Below, in pieces: positions 21,203 to 33,913 of a stretch of 64,000 bases of DNA; position 1 is the first letter of the stretch, and every line of letters starts with the position of its first letter. A program made the position numbers and the translations under genes. The notes beneath the pieces were generated by a model. The model did not search any database, had not been told where the DNA came from, and was given only the letters and a program-made list of their open reading frames with translations. Source of the stretch: Xylaria sp. FL1777 (Eukaryota; Ascomycota; Sordariomycetes; Xylariales; Xylariaceae); NCBI GenBank assembly GCA_022578965.1, contig MU400585.1, forward strand, positions 152,651 to 216,650. The letters run 5' to 3'.

Positions 21203-24200
21203 TGAAAGAGGGGTATTTGTTTCAAGAACAAAGAAAAGCAGTGAAAACACTGCGAGGCTGAGCGAGAGCGTTCGGCGTTTTATTTGGATGGAAGGACGGA
21301 ACGGAATTGACTTTCGTTTCTGGTATATTTGACCATGAGGCGTTTTGGGAACATATCCGGGGGTACCCGTCCGGGTGTAAGAACTCCCCTTCATTATTGT
21401 ATTGTATTGTATTTTCGCTCGCCCTGTTCCTTGTGGCTATACGACGGCTCTTTCGTAGTCTACATAGAAAGCGTGGACGTTGCAACCTTGGTTTTTTTGG
21501 GTGAGGGGAGGTGGGCTGGTGTTTACAATAAGATATCGCTCGAATGGTATGGTATGGTTTACCATGGCTAGCTAGGCTAGATGAATTGAATTGAACAACA
21601 TCAAAGACTATACCTACCTATCATGGCCAACTGTAGCCCGTTCGCCAGATCCAGTCGAAGCGGAGCGAGCATGTGGTCGCGTTTCCCTATCCTTGGAACG
21701 TCTTCGAACATTTTGAGACGTAGGCTACGTAACGAATTATAGGTAAGCCATGACATTAACATAATCTAAGTGGTCTGGCTATCTAGTAAATACCCATCTA
21801 TTGCTGCCTCAGCCATAGTTGTGCTGGCTGTTGAAGGAAGTATAAGAGAAAGTGGCTTACCCACTACGTCTAGTATACCTACATCGAAACAATAGAGATG
21901 AGGAGAGACAAAACGTGGCACCTACAGCAGCACAGGACTTTGTACTATACGCTAAGCTTAAATCGCCAAGTCTTTGCTAAAGCGCCAAGCTTTAATGGAT
22001 GTTGCCGATAACTATCTATAGTAGATCGGCGCTTGCATTACCAACCAGTCCGCAAGCTAGGCGATCGTCATTTCAGGAAGGTACTTTTCCAAACACCGCG
22101 AAGACTAATGTGGGCGCGTACATTTCTGGCCTGTCTCTTAAAAGTCTACAATTAAAATTAGGTAGAATACCAGTAGTTTCGGCGTCTCGATCACAGTATC
22201 GCTGCGTCAAACGGTTGATTTGAGTTGTTGATGATTACATCTATATTTTTACCTAAAATAGATGGTCCGGCACCCTGCACCTTGAGGTACAGTTGATCCA
22301 ATAGTTGTTATTAGAGGATAGATATCTCTTTGTTCTATGGTGTACCCTATGCGACCTCTAATTACATATACAAACATTGCGGAAACATGCCGAAAATTCA
22401 CGACGCGGGCTGCCGATCAAATAGCGGACAAGCCATTATTCTAGCTCCGATAGGCTCTACGCGCTACATACTAAGCCATTTCACACGATCAACATGCCCT
22501 ACAATTCGCAGCCAGCCGCGGCGGTAATGCCATTAAGACCTAGATGTCACCGCACCGCATACCTGCCTACTATGTTATTGGCCGGTATATCAGGTAGAGG
22601 TGTGTATATGAATCGTTCAAACCCATCCTAATACTGTTACTTGTCCAGTGGTTTAATAAGACAGGGACGTATTCTTCAACGCGCTGGCACGCGTGGCTGC
22701 ATTTTAATGGAATGGGTACTTTCACGTCTGTCCAGTCTAGATATGTCTCTCGCTACAAGAGAACCTATCCGATGTCTTACAGACTTGGTAGCTACTTTAT
22801 GTAGAGTTTCACCTTGTTGTAATCACTCACCTATATGATGTATAATATCTCTACCTCATTTAATTTACTCCTCTCTCCCGCTGCTATAAGTCGGGGAACG
22901 AGATCCTAATAGTTACAAAGAACATATAGACTAGCTAGGATACTATTGCCAGCTCGACCTATTGAGAATAACCTATGATTCAGGAGGAAGATGATAGTCA
23001 GATACACGACGCATTAAACTTGTTCCGTCTGCAACCCCGATATTAGCATGTATGATCTTGGCTCCTATGGTGTAGCAAAGCAGCGAAACGATGCTGGCTC
23101 AAGTATCGTCGTCAATAAAGTTATTCTAGTGGACATATATAATTCAACTAATATCATGGTTGCCTTCCTCATGGTTCATGCTCGGATCATTCACTTCCCG
23201 TGTCAGTTCGTTCACCGGCTCGACATAGGTAGCTACATCTCTTGGCTGGTTTGGTATGAAACTCCACACAATAATCACTAGTCCCACCGTCGTGATAAAC
23301 ACAATGAGGAGCGATTCTAGGGTCCACAACCGCTACGTTGATCTCATTGCTGGGCTTCCACGATCTAAGGTTGTGGGTCGGTGACCTACAGTAGAACCAC
23401 ATTGATGTATAAGAATAGGAAGAGACTCTTGACTACCCGCAGAGAAAATAACGACTAGGCATATCGGTTTTTGCAACTGCGATGAACCATTGCACAAGGT
23501 GTTATCGGTGCTGCCTTGGAGCTTGGCCATATCAGTTGCAACCAACCAAGAAGGTTGCATTCAGCTCATCCTGCGCCTGATCTCCTGATGGTAACTAGAT
23601 TCGAAGACAAGGCGAGACTGCATGATGTGTTTCAAAGTGAAACTAAGTCTTAAGCATACCTGCAGCCCAGCACCACTTTATAGATTTTTAATCTTTTTAT
23701 AGGTATAGAACAGTTAAATCTAAAGATCGTCGGCCACTTAATTCATAACGAAAAGTAACGCATGACCGGGTTATAACATACCGGTATGTGAGGCAGTACG
23801 GACCGGCCCGGGCCAGTATAACCGAAGCTTGTCATATAGAATTGACAGCTTTCCTGACAGATCTACTTTAGTCGTCTGGCGTTGAGTGTCGGTAAACGTC
23901 CATGTTGTCTGAAAACCGACGGATCTACTAACACGATACCAATTGATGTATTGTCTTCAAGGAACCAACGTGATAAGTAGTCAACCCAGAGGGCTCGCAG
24001 TTGTTGGAACTTAAGACTCTGTAGACATTGATAGCAGGGAGAGGAATAATTTTGTAGTTAGGTTTCTTATTCTGTCCAAATAAATCCAACCAAGTCTGGC
24101 GAAGTCCAAGATTATTTGTACTAAGTTAGAACCGTGGTGCCATGCCAGCCTAGGCTTTGCCGACACGTGACTACGTGGTCGTGTGGCTAATACTTGGTTG

Positions 24201-24502
24201 AATCGAAATCCCGGGCAGTCGTTGATACTGTAATTGAAATTATGGTGTGACGATGATGCAATGAAAGCAGGGCATGGTGCCAAGGTTCGGCTATCTATGG
24301 ATGGGGGAGGCCATCTCGGTAGGTCACAGGCCTACGCAAGGCCGGCGGCGACTATTGGCAAGCCTGGGTTTTCCGTATACAATACACGTATACTCCACGA
24401 ACTATCTCTGCCTCGTAGGCTATCATAGTAGGGGCTGTTATTGAACTACCCTTCCTACGGTAAGCGTACAACCACACCTACATCACAGTTGGGTTAGTCT
24501 AT

Positions 24503-24519
24503 CTACGCAGACTGCGTAG
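24503..24519. repeat. Perfect 8-bp-arm hairpin
   Basis: CTACGCAG, one A, then CTGCGTAG. Flanking TATC and GTAGATA extend the pairing imperfectly, and a related TACCTACGCATAGGTAG follows at about 24541-24557. Confidence 0.5.
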
Positions 24520-26045
24520 GTAGATAATAGAGTTGTACCATACCTACGCATAGGTAGACGGACAGCAGAACAATTGCCCCGCGTTCTGCCAGACTTCCGG
24601 GTTACCCCAGTGCGCATTCGCAGAGTAAGCGCCGTAGGCTTGCTTGACAGGTGCGATCGTAGCTGCGAGCTTATCGGACGACGTTGGAGGAGGCTGGGAG
24701 TCGCCGTGGGGTCACTTCGTGTTTGAAGTAGCTTGCGGAGCATTCTCGCGCATAAGGTGGTATCGTGACCATGGTTACCGCAATCGGCCATTGAAGACGT
24801 ATACCACGCAGTAGTGGTGGATCATGCCTATTGGAGGAGCCATTAGATGTGCAAATAGATGTTGACCTACGACGCCCAGGGCGATATTCTTCTCCATTTC
24901 TCCACTGTAAGCCTGAATTGTCAATACTGATGGTAGCGGTTGCTTGCAATAACCCGCATCGAGAGTTATTGTTCATGGGATTGTGAGGTTGTTCCTCTGG
25001 CCTAAAGCATGTGAACGCTGTAAAACGGTGCGATGAGACGCGTAATCAGCCCTCAGCACAGTCGTCCGCCAACACGAGACATAAACAGAGGCGGGTAGAT
25101 TGTGGCACCCGTCGGCTTGCCGGAACATGGCATGGTGCCGACGTGATACGAGAACACCTGGGTATGGGACAGTCCCATCACGAGACAGCAAACAGTAACG
25201 TTTTGGCCTATGAGCATTAGCGGCCAGTAGCTACATCTGGTAAACAGACACTGAAGCCTCGGCGCTGCACGTCTCACGCGATGACAATGCACCCGTACTT
25301 CGACGAACAGGCACATGCTGAATAAATGGTCATCGAGTCAAATCAGTTGAGGAAAAGTCTACACATAGTGTAAAAGACAGCAAGAAACGCCAGATAATAA
25401 TACTGGGGAAGGTAGCCAAGTAAGGATGTATAGATATACCTACAGTACACGGTAGTATACAAGGAAAGTCGATCCCAATGTCGTATTATGTATAAATCAG
25501 GTGGAGCCAAGTAACAGCTTAGTAAAGATCAACATCAACTGATGGAGTAGACAAGATCCAAGGATAGGTTAAGTAACTTTTTTTCAAATCGAGATGGACT
25601 CGTTAATTGAAACATCCAACACACTTCTTGCACCATGCCCCAGGTAACAACACATGCCCATTTCGTACACAATCCTTTTCAACCAAATCTTGTCCATATC
25701 GGTACTTTTGAGTAGGTAGGAATTGTAGGACGGATTTTAAGTTACTCGTTACGAGTGCGGCAAAGTACGAGAGCTTGTTTACTGCGTACTGCGTAATACC
25801 TAGATCATTATTGCACCTCGGATGTCAGGAACGCCTGCTTAATATACACCTGCAATAAGTTAGATTAGTAGGTATACTGTACGTACTGTGTATGTCAGTA
25901 CAGCCCGCTATTCCTAAAAGAAATCATGAGGTCATCCTGAGTTTTAGATTAAATACAGTACTTGCCGCATGTGGCTTGCTACCCGCTACTTTCTTCCGTG
26001 TAAGTAATTAGTATACTATATATATAGTTGGCAAATTTGGAAGAT

Positions 26046-26100
26046 CTTTTTTTTTCATGTATAAAAAAAAAAAGGTGTACACTACATACCTAGTGTAGTG
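26046..26100. repeat. Two stacked hairpins
   Basis: A run of T followed, after CATGTAT, by a run of A forms the first stem. Directly after it CACTACA at 26080-26086 pairs with TGTAGTG at 26094-26100 around a 7-nt loop. It looks like a small folded element or a decayed terminus. Confidence 0.5.
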
Positions 26101-27781
26101 AAATCAGATACCCCTGGCAAGAGCCCATGGAAGGACTAGATAAGTTACACTAATTCTGGAATGCTTCTACACGTATATACGCAGTACGCATACGTACGCA
26201 TATACTGATCCCAGGCAAATTTATACTGTTATTCTCTATATCATACCACCATGATATACGCCGGGCATGATAGTGTTGGTCTATTACCAATACTACGTCA
26301 TCCACTAATAGACATTTCTTTGTTCAACTTCGGTTGCTCCTCCTATCTAAGTAAGTCGTGTTTCCTCTTTGCTACCCTACAATCCTTTTCCCGATCTTCT
26401 CTCCAGCGTCTCAATTTACTCTATTGTTGCTCTCTTTGTTGTTTTGAAACCGTTATCGGACCCTTCCTTCTCGCAAAATCCGTTCTCTTCATTCCTTAAT
26501 ACCATCTCCCCACCTACTAGTCTCTCTTTTACTCCGACCTCGTGTTACTGTTGTATCAGCTATTGGTGGCGTAACTTTTTCGCAAGCTCTTCTGCAGCAG
26601 CCCTCGTCTGACTGTGCAAGCGCTACTTGCCCTAAAGTAAACACACTACTTACCTAAGTAAGTAGTGCGCAGTATACTGGTTTCCAGGCAGTGTATGTAC
26701 TTACTGCGTGCTTAAGTATTTGCCCAAAAGCTAAATCCCCCTGGCCTTGTTGTTACTATGTAGTGCCGCCAAATACAGCTTGTCCCTGCAGCCTGTCAAT
26801 CCTGCGAGGCCTGGCATTAAAAGATACATTAAAAGATACAGTACGGGCATTCGTATTGCTTTTGCCAAACCCACCTTTCAACCCACCCGTCAACTATTCG
26901 TCATGCTTGGCGCATGAGAGCTGCAGGTGAACCACACGCACTAATGGCGCTACGGTAACAGTACAAGGAACCTATCTATGTGGATCTACAGTCCCGTCCA
27001 GTACCGTACAGTACCTACAATACAGTGCACCATAGGCACCGTTTATACACTACCTAAGTACACCTGAAGCTATCTGTAACAGGGCAATCAGAGGTCCCAT
27101 CCACAATCCCATCGCTGCAACCACTGACCATTGACCACCCGGCCACTTACCCGTATCCATCCATCCCCTTCCCTGTCGTGGCCTGCCATCCTTTCCCATC
27201 CACAGCGCCGCCGCGGCACCGAGCCCGACTAGCAACCTTGGAACCGCAGGCCAAGGCCAATTGAACCCACCACTTGTTTTCGGACGTTTTCTTCCTTCTC
27301 CTCCTCAGCCAACCGAGAAATCGAGAAATCGAGAAACCCGGACCACCGCTGCCTCGCAGCCGTCCCTCTTGCCTGTTTTCCTACGAGGCATCTCCAGTTG
27401 TCTGTCCTCGGCTTCACCATCGAATTCGGGAGGCTCGCTCTTGTCTCGACATCCTGGGATAATTCTTCTAAGGACCTGAGCCGATCGTCAAAGATCGGGG
27501 CCTTGATCAGGTTTGTTACGACAATGCTAAGCTACGACTTCTATCCTCTCGGTTGTTAGTGACTTGGACCTGGCCACCTCCCGCACTTGACTGGCTCGCT
27601 ACGGCACTCCGCCCTACTGAGCCATCACTTTCAAAGTAGACGAAGGTAGGTCGTTGCTGTCGCCTTAGATTGTCTTAGGCATATACTCTAACCGACATGC
27701 TCATCTGCTGTCTACACGACTCTTGCTAATGTGGCATTTCTCCCTCCAGGAAGTTTTAGTTATCTTTTGGACATCTTCACC

Positions 27782-29162
27782 ATGGCTCGCTCGCGATGCA
27801 TTGTACCTTTCTTGGCCACCATGGCCCTCGTAACTGGGCCTCACCTTGTTCGGTCCCTTACAATAGAGTATTGTGCAAGCACAAACACTGGTGCCACAGC
27901 GACAAGTATGTAATCTTATCAAATAGAGCGTCCGACATTTCACCACTCTGACCACATTGAAGACAGCAGCATATGGCAATCCAACGGACTATGCCACGAT
28001 TTCTGCGTTGATCAGTCATATGCGTTCGCGATCCTTCAAGAACACGATTGCTGGTGCAGTGACTATATACCTGCCGTGTCATCCCAAGTTGACACAGATG
28101 AATGCAACGAATCGTGTCCCGGTTGGAAGCCTGACACCTGTGGAGCCAAAGGTTTATACGGATACATAGCGCTTGACACGAATCCCTCAGGCACAGCAAG
28201 CGGAAGCACGACGTCCACTAGCACAGTAAGTATCCTAAGATTTATCTAGATTGGAACCTCAAACCCACAACATACAACGTGCAAAGATTTCTTTTTTCTT
28301 TTTTCGTCATTTATTCTCGTATTTAACACTCAGCTGTCTTCTATGGGCGCTTAGGCTGATGGATGATATTTCATTTTAACTGTTTCTGAGTTCAGGGGCA
28401 AAGTTCGACGACTGTAGACGCAACGAGCACTGTAACCTCCACAGTCGACTCGACTACTACTGCTACTACTAGTACTTCCACAACTTTTCGCACTTCACCT
28501 GTATGCTTAACTGGACCAGTTAAATCTCTTGTTATCTTTTCATTAGTCAACAGGACGAACTTATTGGAGACTGCCGCTAATGTCCTCTCCAGGATACCAG
28601 TTCCTCAAGGACAACGCAAACCACTACCTCGACGCCGAGTACCTCTGTTAAGACCATAACGGCCAGTGGGACAGTTAGTTTACAAACAGTGACCGTCACG
28701 CCGACACCAGCAGCTGGATCTAGTGCGGGATCTGATACTGAACCAGGCGCCAATACAACGAGTCATGGGCTTAGTAGCGGTGCTGCCGCTGGAATTGCAA
28801 TTGGTGTCCTAGCACTTGTCGCTATTGTTGCTGGGGCTGCTATCTTTTTCTATCTCCAACGCAAGAGGCGCCGGCAAGAGGAAGAGCTCACCTCGAGACC
28901 TCACAGCCATCTAAGTGGCTCGCTGGGTGTAATGAGCACACCAACAACCACCATGGCGTCCGTTTGGGATGGGGAAAATACTTCGACTGGCCGAAGAAGC
29001 AGTCGCTTAATGCCCCACGATCCCCGTATGGATCCCTTTGCCACAAATATTTATACCCGGTTCGAGAATAAAAGTCGGGAGAGCATCAACACCCTACAGG
29101 ACAATCAAGATTATTCGAGAAAAGTACTCCGGACTACCAACCCCGATCCGCCTGACGAGTGA
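27782..29162 (+). CDS. WSC-domain cell-wall stress sensor
   Basis: Four exons: 27782-27905, 27963-28225, 28396-28500 and 28593-29162, coding for 353 residues. A signal peptide occupies about residues 1-25. The WSC domain, about 27-115, has eight cysteines in the family order: EYC, GLCHDFC, HDCWC, DEC, ESCPG and DTCG. A Ser/Thr-rich, presumably O-mannosylated stalk follows, about 120-225. A membrane helix lies at about 238-261 and ends in the basic FFYLQRKRRRQEEE. The cytosolic tail is about 90 residues with Ser-rich and acidic stretches. The architecture matches yeast Wsc1 (Slg1), which senses wall tension and signals through Rom2 and Rho1 to the cell-wall integrity kinase cascade; the role here is inferred from architecture. 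Exon 3 encodes only stalk and is 35 codons, in frame. Confidence 0.9.
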
Positions 29163-30446
29163 AGGAATGATAGTTGAGACGACCATGTTTCCGGGGCGAC
29201 TGCTGATGAAGGGCATAATATTGGCCGTTTTTTCTACGTCATTGGGTCATTGCATTGCATCTTTCCTTACAAGATACCAGGACGGCGTTTCAGGACATTG
29301 AGATTTAACAGAACCTACACTATAATCGGCACACGAGAGGGAGCATGGAACCTGCCCTAGGTATCCACACTAGGAGGAAGCTGATAAAACCAGGTGCATT
29401 CAATTGCTCTCATTTCTAGGATTTCTCGATGAGCGCGCTCGCACAGTCACGGCGATTATTAGATCGGAATGTATAAGGGAAAAGACATGTCTGGCAGATT
29501 TCTTTTAAACTTAGCTTTTGACCGCAGGTCTTGGGTTTCGACGGTGGTACATAGAAGAAGGGATAGGTAGCTTTGCTATAAACGCAAAACTACAAGAGAT
29601 CACGACAGCCCCACGCCTACTCGTGGTGGCAACGATTGCATAGGTAGCTCCACCAGAGGGCAATACAATATTACAAGAGTAGATAGAATCACTTGTAAAG
29701 TGTCAGAAGAGCGTAGCTCTGTACTCCTTGAGTGTATATACACTCAATATGTCGAGAGGCATTCTCACGATGCGATTGACGCGGTCTCGGCAGCAAACGC
29801 CTACTACAATAGGGATAACAATTCAACATACAAATTAAGATTAACATTGTGTAAGTGGAGCGGCCTATGCTGCCAATTCGGATTCAGATTGGCGTTAACC
29901 GTCTCACTTCATTAACTTATACTGCGTATGCTACATAGTAGCCAGTCTCTAGCAAGCCTATCCTATATGTACCTAGACAATGACAGTTATACTTATTTCT
30001 GGTGGATTAGGACGCGTACGCATGTGTACTATATAGCTGGTAACCGGAATGTTCGGGATTGGGCTGTCATTTCTACACCGCGAATGTAAGCGGCCAAAGT
30101 GGTGTTATGCTGACTGCTAGTACTCCTACTGCGCCGCGCCATAAGGTCAAGACGGAAACAATACAGTGCCCCTTTAATATAGTCCTTGATAGCTAGTCGG
30201 TGTGGTTGCCTTTTCTATGAAGTTCGCATAAGCATAAAAATCCCGTTATTCCACTTTTAGATGTCACGGAATAAGTTGGCCGTCAAAGTCAAGGGAGTCA
30301 GTCCCATTGAATGAAGTATAAATTCGAATGTAAGTCAATACAGGTAACTAATCAGCACAGAACTCCGGTACGTTTTATTCATCGCCATTACCTCTGCCAG
30401 CTGAGGACTGCTATTATTCCGCTGCATACTACGGGCTGGGTTCGTT
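29163..30446. other. Intergenic, nothing recognised
   Basis: 1.3 kb between the WSC gene and the hydrolase gene. Only short overlapping frames are present, and no repeats or RNA genes were seen. Confidence 0.55.
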
Positions 30447-31067
30447 ATGGCGGCAACATTACCTCGCACCGCCCTCCTCGTTCTCGACATCCAGCAGGGC
30501 TTGAACGACCCGGCATATACCGGAAGGTCAACGCCCGACTTCGAGGCCAATGTTGTCAAAATGCTCGGGGCATGTCGTGCAGCCGAGAACACTCACGTTA
30601 TACACGTGAGCCACCACTCCCTCTCAGAGTCCGACCGTTTGCACCCGTCGCGTCCCGGCGCGCAGTTCATGGAATACGCCGCACCGCAGCCGGGAGAAAT
30701 AGTGAAATCGAAGAACGTCAACTCGGCCTTCATCGGCACAGATCTGGAGAGCACCATTAGAAGTCTTGGGATCCAACGACTTGTTGTTATAGGCCTTGCG
30801 ACGGGTCACTGTATTAGCGCCACTGTCCGAATGGCTGCCAACTTGCGCGTCGTTGACCATCCGCACGGCGGCGTTATACCGGGACACAATCCGACGGGCC
30901 AGATCATCGTGGTCTCGGATGCGACGGCCATGTTTACGCTCTCCTACGGTGGCAAGAGCTTCGACGGCGAGACACTGCATACGACTAGCCTGGCAACTCT
31001 AGATGATGTATTTTGCGTAGTACGGAACACCGAGGAGGTGCTCCAGTTACTCAATGACGCCACTTGA
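30447..31067 (+). CDS. Isochorismatase-family cysteine hydrolase
   Basis: Single exon, 206 residues, near the usual family size. The fold is read from LLVLDIQQG at the N-terminus, with Asp14 as the first catalytic residue; KSKNVNSAF with Lys89; and LATGHCISATVRMAANL with the nucleophile Cys122. The C-terminal ATLDDVFCVV is the usual last helix and strand. So the Asp-Lys-Cys triad is intact and the enzyme should be active. The family includes isochorismatases, nicotinamidases and ureidoacrylate hydrolases; the substrate cannot be told from sequence. No targeting signal is visible, so it is probably cytosolic. Absence of introns is normal for this family in fungi. The flanking intergenic regions are long and give no pathway context. 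Confidence 0.9.
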   Translation: MAATLPRTALLVLDIQQGLNDPAYTGRSTPDFEANVVKMLGACRAAENTHVIHVSHHSLSESDRLHPSRPGAQFMEYAAPQPGEIVKSKNVNSAFIGTDLESTIRSLGIQRLVVIGLATGHCISATVRMAANLRVVDHPHGGVIPGHNPTGQIIVVSDATAMFTLSYGGKSFDGETLHTTSLATLDDVFCVVRNTEEVLQLLNDAT

Positions 31068-33913
31068 TAGATTGAGACTCTTATTTTTAGGTATCGTAGA
31101 AATAACATAAGATATCATTCTTGGTAACCAGTCTGAACGATCGCTCTTGACACCCAAATACCAAGTTTCAGCCAAGTTTCAGTGGCTATATTATGTAGGA
31201 TGACACAATGCTGTATAAAATCGCTTGAATAACATCTCCATCCTCCCTAAACAAGCCTATCGTTGCACGAGAAGGCTCGAGAGATGTAGGAGGTTTAGTT
31301 TTGATGTTATCGTAGAGCTTGATAAAGCATTTAACCCACTGCCCATTAACGGGCCTCAAGCCTGCTTGGGTGCCCGTGATTAATGCGGTTAGATTTGAAT
31401 ATCTTTTGCTGACGACATTATCCTGCGACTTTCAGAGAGTGCGGTTGGAAAGGATGTTCTCTTCGGGTCTAGATATTCTACGACACTAGAGTAAATTATG
31501 AAGAACTTGAAGAACTACAGCCGATTCCATGTTTAGACAATATCTATCACTTAATACTTCTATCCCGGCTTTCTCGAGATACGGATCTGAGCCCGATATG
31601 GTGGAAGCATCTTTTTTCATGGGCTCCCCTTAGCCATATCTGATCGCTTGCGCAGTCTATGACAGGAACCCTGAGCTGTGCAAACATAGTATTTTCCATT
31701 CTATAGATGACGGTTCACAGGCTCTTAGCTGAACGTTGATCGGAGTTTGATGGTAACACGACTATGCGTTCTCTACTTTACAAGTATGTCATATTCTACC
31801 TCTAAGAAGGCTACAGTATCATGGGGCACAAGTCGAGGTTATAGTAGATACTATACATCAATATAGCTGCAGTAAATGGAAATGCCCACCTCTTAGAAAG
31901 GGTGTGCCAACATTATCCTTTATCGAGGGTTCGTCTTGTGTATCCTTGGGAGGACCATCAGTAACAGCGTGATTATTCCATTGAGTACTAATATGCGGAT
32001 TGTTTATGTATTCATAAGGTGGCTGAGTAGGGGGGATATTCTCGGATTAAGAAACGGTGGTATTGTTTATTTTCACGATATATAAGCGTCAAATGAAGGC
32101 AAATTAAACTTGGCGTCTAGTCAAAGAAGGTATAATATATAAAAGTTCTTAACTTAAGACACTTAACTTTATCTTATGCTCGTCAACAATTCTAGAAAAG
32201 AAGTTTGCATTGAGAAGTTTTGAGATTCTCATTCATTATATAATAAAGCAATAGACAAGGCCAAATGAGAAAATTTTGCAATCGTACTTTAATAAATGGT
32301 CATAATGCTGTCCATTCTCGGTTTGTCTTTAAACTAGGTTTAAATGCTCTTCCGAGAATTTAACTCTTTTAAGCTTAAGGCTTAAGAGTGACATTGAGTT
32401 GGCAGTTTTATGAAAACTTGCCTTAGCTAGGCTTGTTAGGTCTTCGCAAAGCAGCTCAACACCAAGGGTATATTACGTCTACTAGCAGCCTCACCTTGTC
32501 ACGCAGAATTCTACCACTACCACTACCACCATGTAGTATAAGAACCATTTATTCCCAAAAACTGGTATTGTCAACCAAATCATATATGTGAAGATGCCTT
32601 GTGAAAAGCTAACATTTGAACGGGTTTTAAGGCTTCGCAGTAGTTTGTTACCATATCTTAATACTAAAGCGTTCAAATTATACAAGTTGACCAGTTGTTA
32701 ATATTCTTAAGAAACAAAAGAAAAGCAAGTAAATGATGTGCTGTTATTCAAGGCATGACTACTTATATTTGCGTTGTTAATAACAAAATATGTTTTGTAC
32801 AATTGATTGTACAGAAATTATAATGCTGGGATTTTGTAGGATTATCTATTAACTATGATATACGAAGTAGCAATATCTAAATAAATCTGTCAGTACCTAC
32901 ATTGCATAACCTACTTGCCTCCTTTGGGTAGCGTTGCGTCATCTCCCCTAAGGCTTGGTTTAACGTCGAATTACATGCAGTAGCGTACCTAGGTAGCATG
33001 CCGCGTCGGTGTGCAGTCGCAGTCTCAGCCACCGCGTCTGTACGTAGTATATGGGCAGTGAGCTTGCTCCGCCCGAAATAATATGCCCCACAATTAGGGC
33101 CTTTGGGCATTGATTAAACGAAGTCTACTTACCTAAGAGAGATATCAATAGGTACCTAAGCTACCTAGGTAGTATGTTATATTATAGGAGTACCTCATGT
33201 AGCTAGGAAGCTGCCGTTTCAAGCTAAGTAACTAACTATCTGAGGTACCTGCCTACCTGGGCATGCATTTAGGTCCCTAGTGCGGATATTGGCAGGCATG
33301 TGCGTGAGGCAGTGCCTGCCCAGCTGTGCGTCCCCTGAAGCCCTGCGTTTCCATTCACCGCTAACCCAACTATGTTAGTGCAGTTCGGCAGCAACCTCTT
33401 GAATCTTTACCCTTGGAGTTTCAACATTCATCTACCCTGCTCGTTCATTTCCCTACAACCCGTCTTTTCATCCTGAAACTTCTATTGTTCTTGTGCATTA
33501 CGAACTTTTGCAGCCTCAACTTGGTGCGACGAACATCCCACGGGTGTTCTCTTGCCTCTACAACGAAGCGTGCGTGTTTCCCGTCTATCGACCGACCTAC
33601 GAATACCGGTATCTCGATTTGCCCCGTCTGTTCCGCTGTTTCAGCCTCAGTTCCAACTCCACGATCCACGTTCCTTCATCGACTTCCCCGATCTCAGATT
33701 CCCAACACACCCAAGCGCATGCGCAAGTCCCACGGGCGCATTTGCAGCCTTGGGAAAACTGCCGCCGCTGCGTTTGTAGTGTCACGAGCGTCGAAGTCGT
33801 TGACCGCGCGTTACAGTGGCGGCCCAACTCATTTCGAAGTCGCCTCTTCATTGCTAGTAGAGGCCCGAATTCTCGACGCTTGACGCTTTTTGTGCAGCAT
33901 CGCGCCCGCCAAC
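31068..33913. other. 2.8-kb AT-rich intergenic region
   Basis: No gene seen. The part 31990-32900 is clearly AT-rich but, unlike the block at the window end, keeps normal TpC. A TACC/GGTA tract lies at about 33145-33260. From about 33360 the sequence becomes pyrimidine-rich and GC-balanced, with mutually overlapping frames, and is probably promoter and leader of the DUF300 gene. Confidence 0.5.

Larger units (their letters stand above)
21203..27781. other. 6.6-kb gene-poor region
   Basis: No gene I can support. The DNA is moderately AT-rich with scattered stop-riddled frames. Notable items are a TGTAT pentanucleotide run near 21391-21411, a membrane-helix-like frame on the minus strand at 23144-23329, a hairpin at 24503-24519, two stacked hairpins at 26046-26100, and a pyrimidine-rich stretch from about 27260 that probably is promoter and leader of the WSC gene. 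Frames at 24483-25316 have normal composition but no recognisable domain. Confidence 0.5.
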
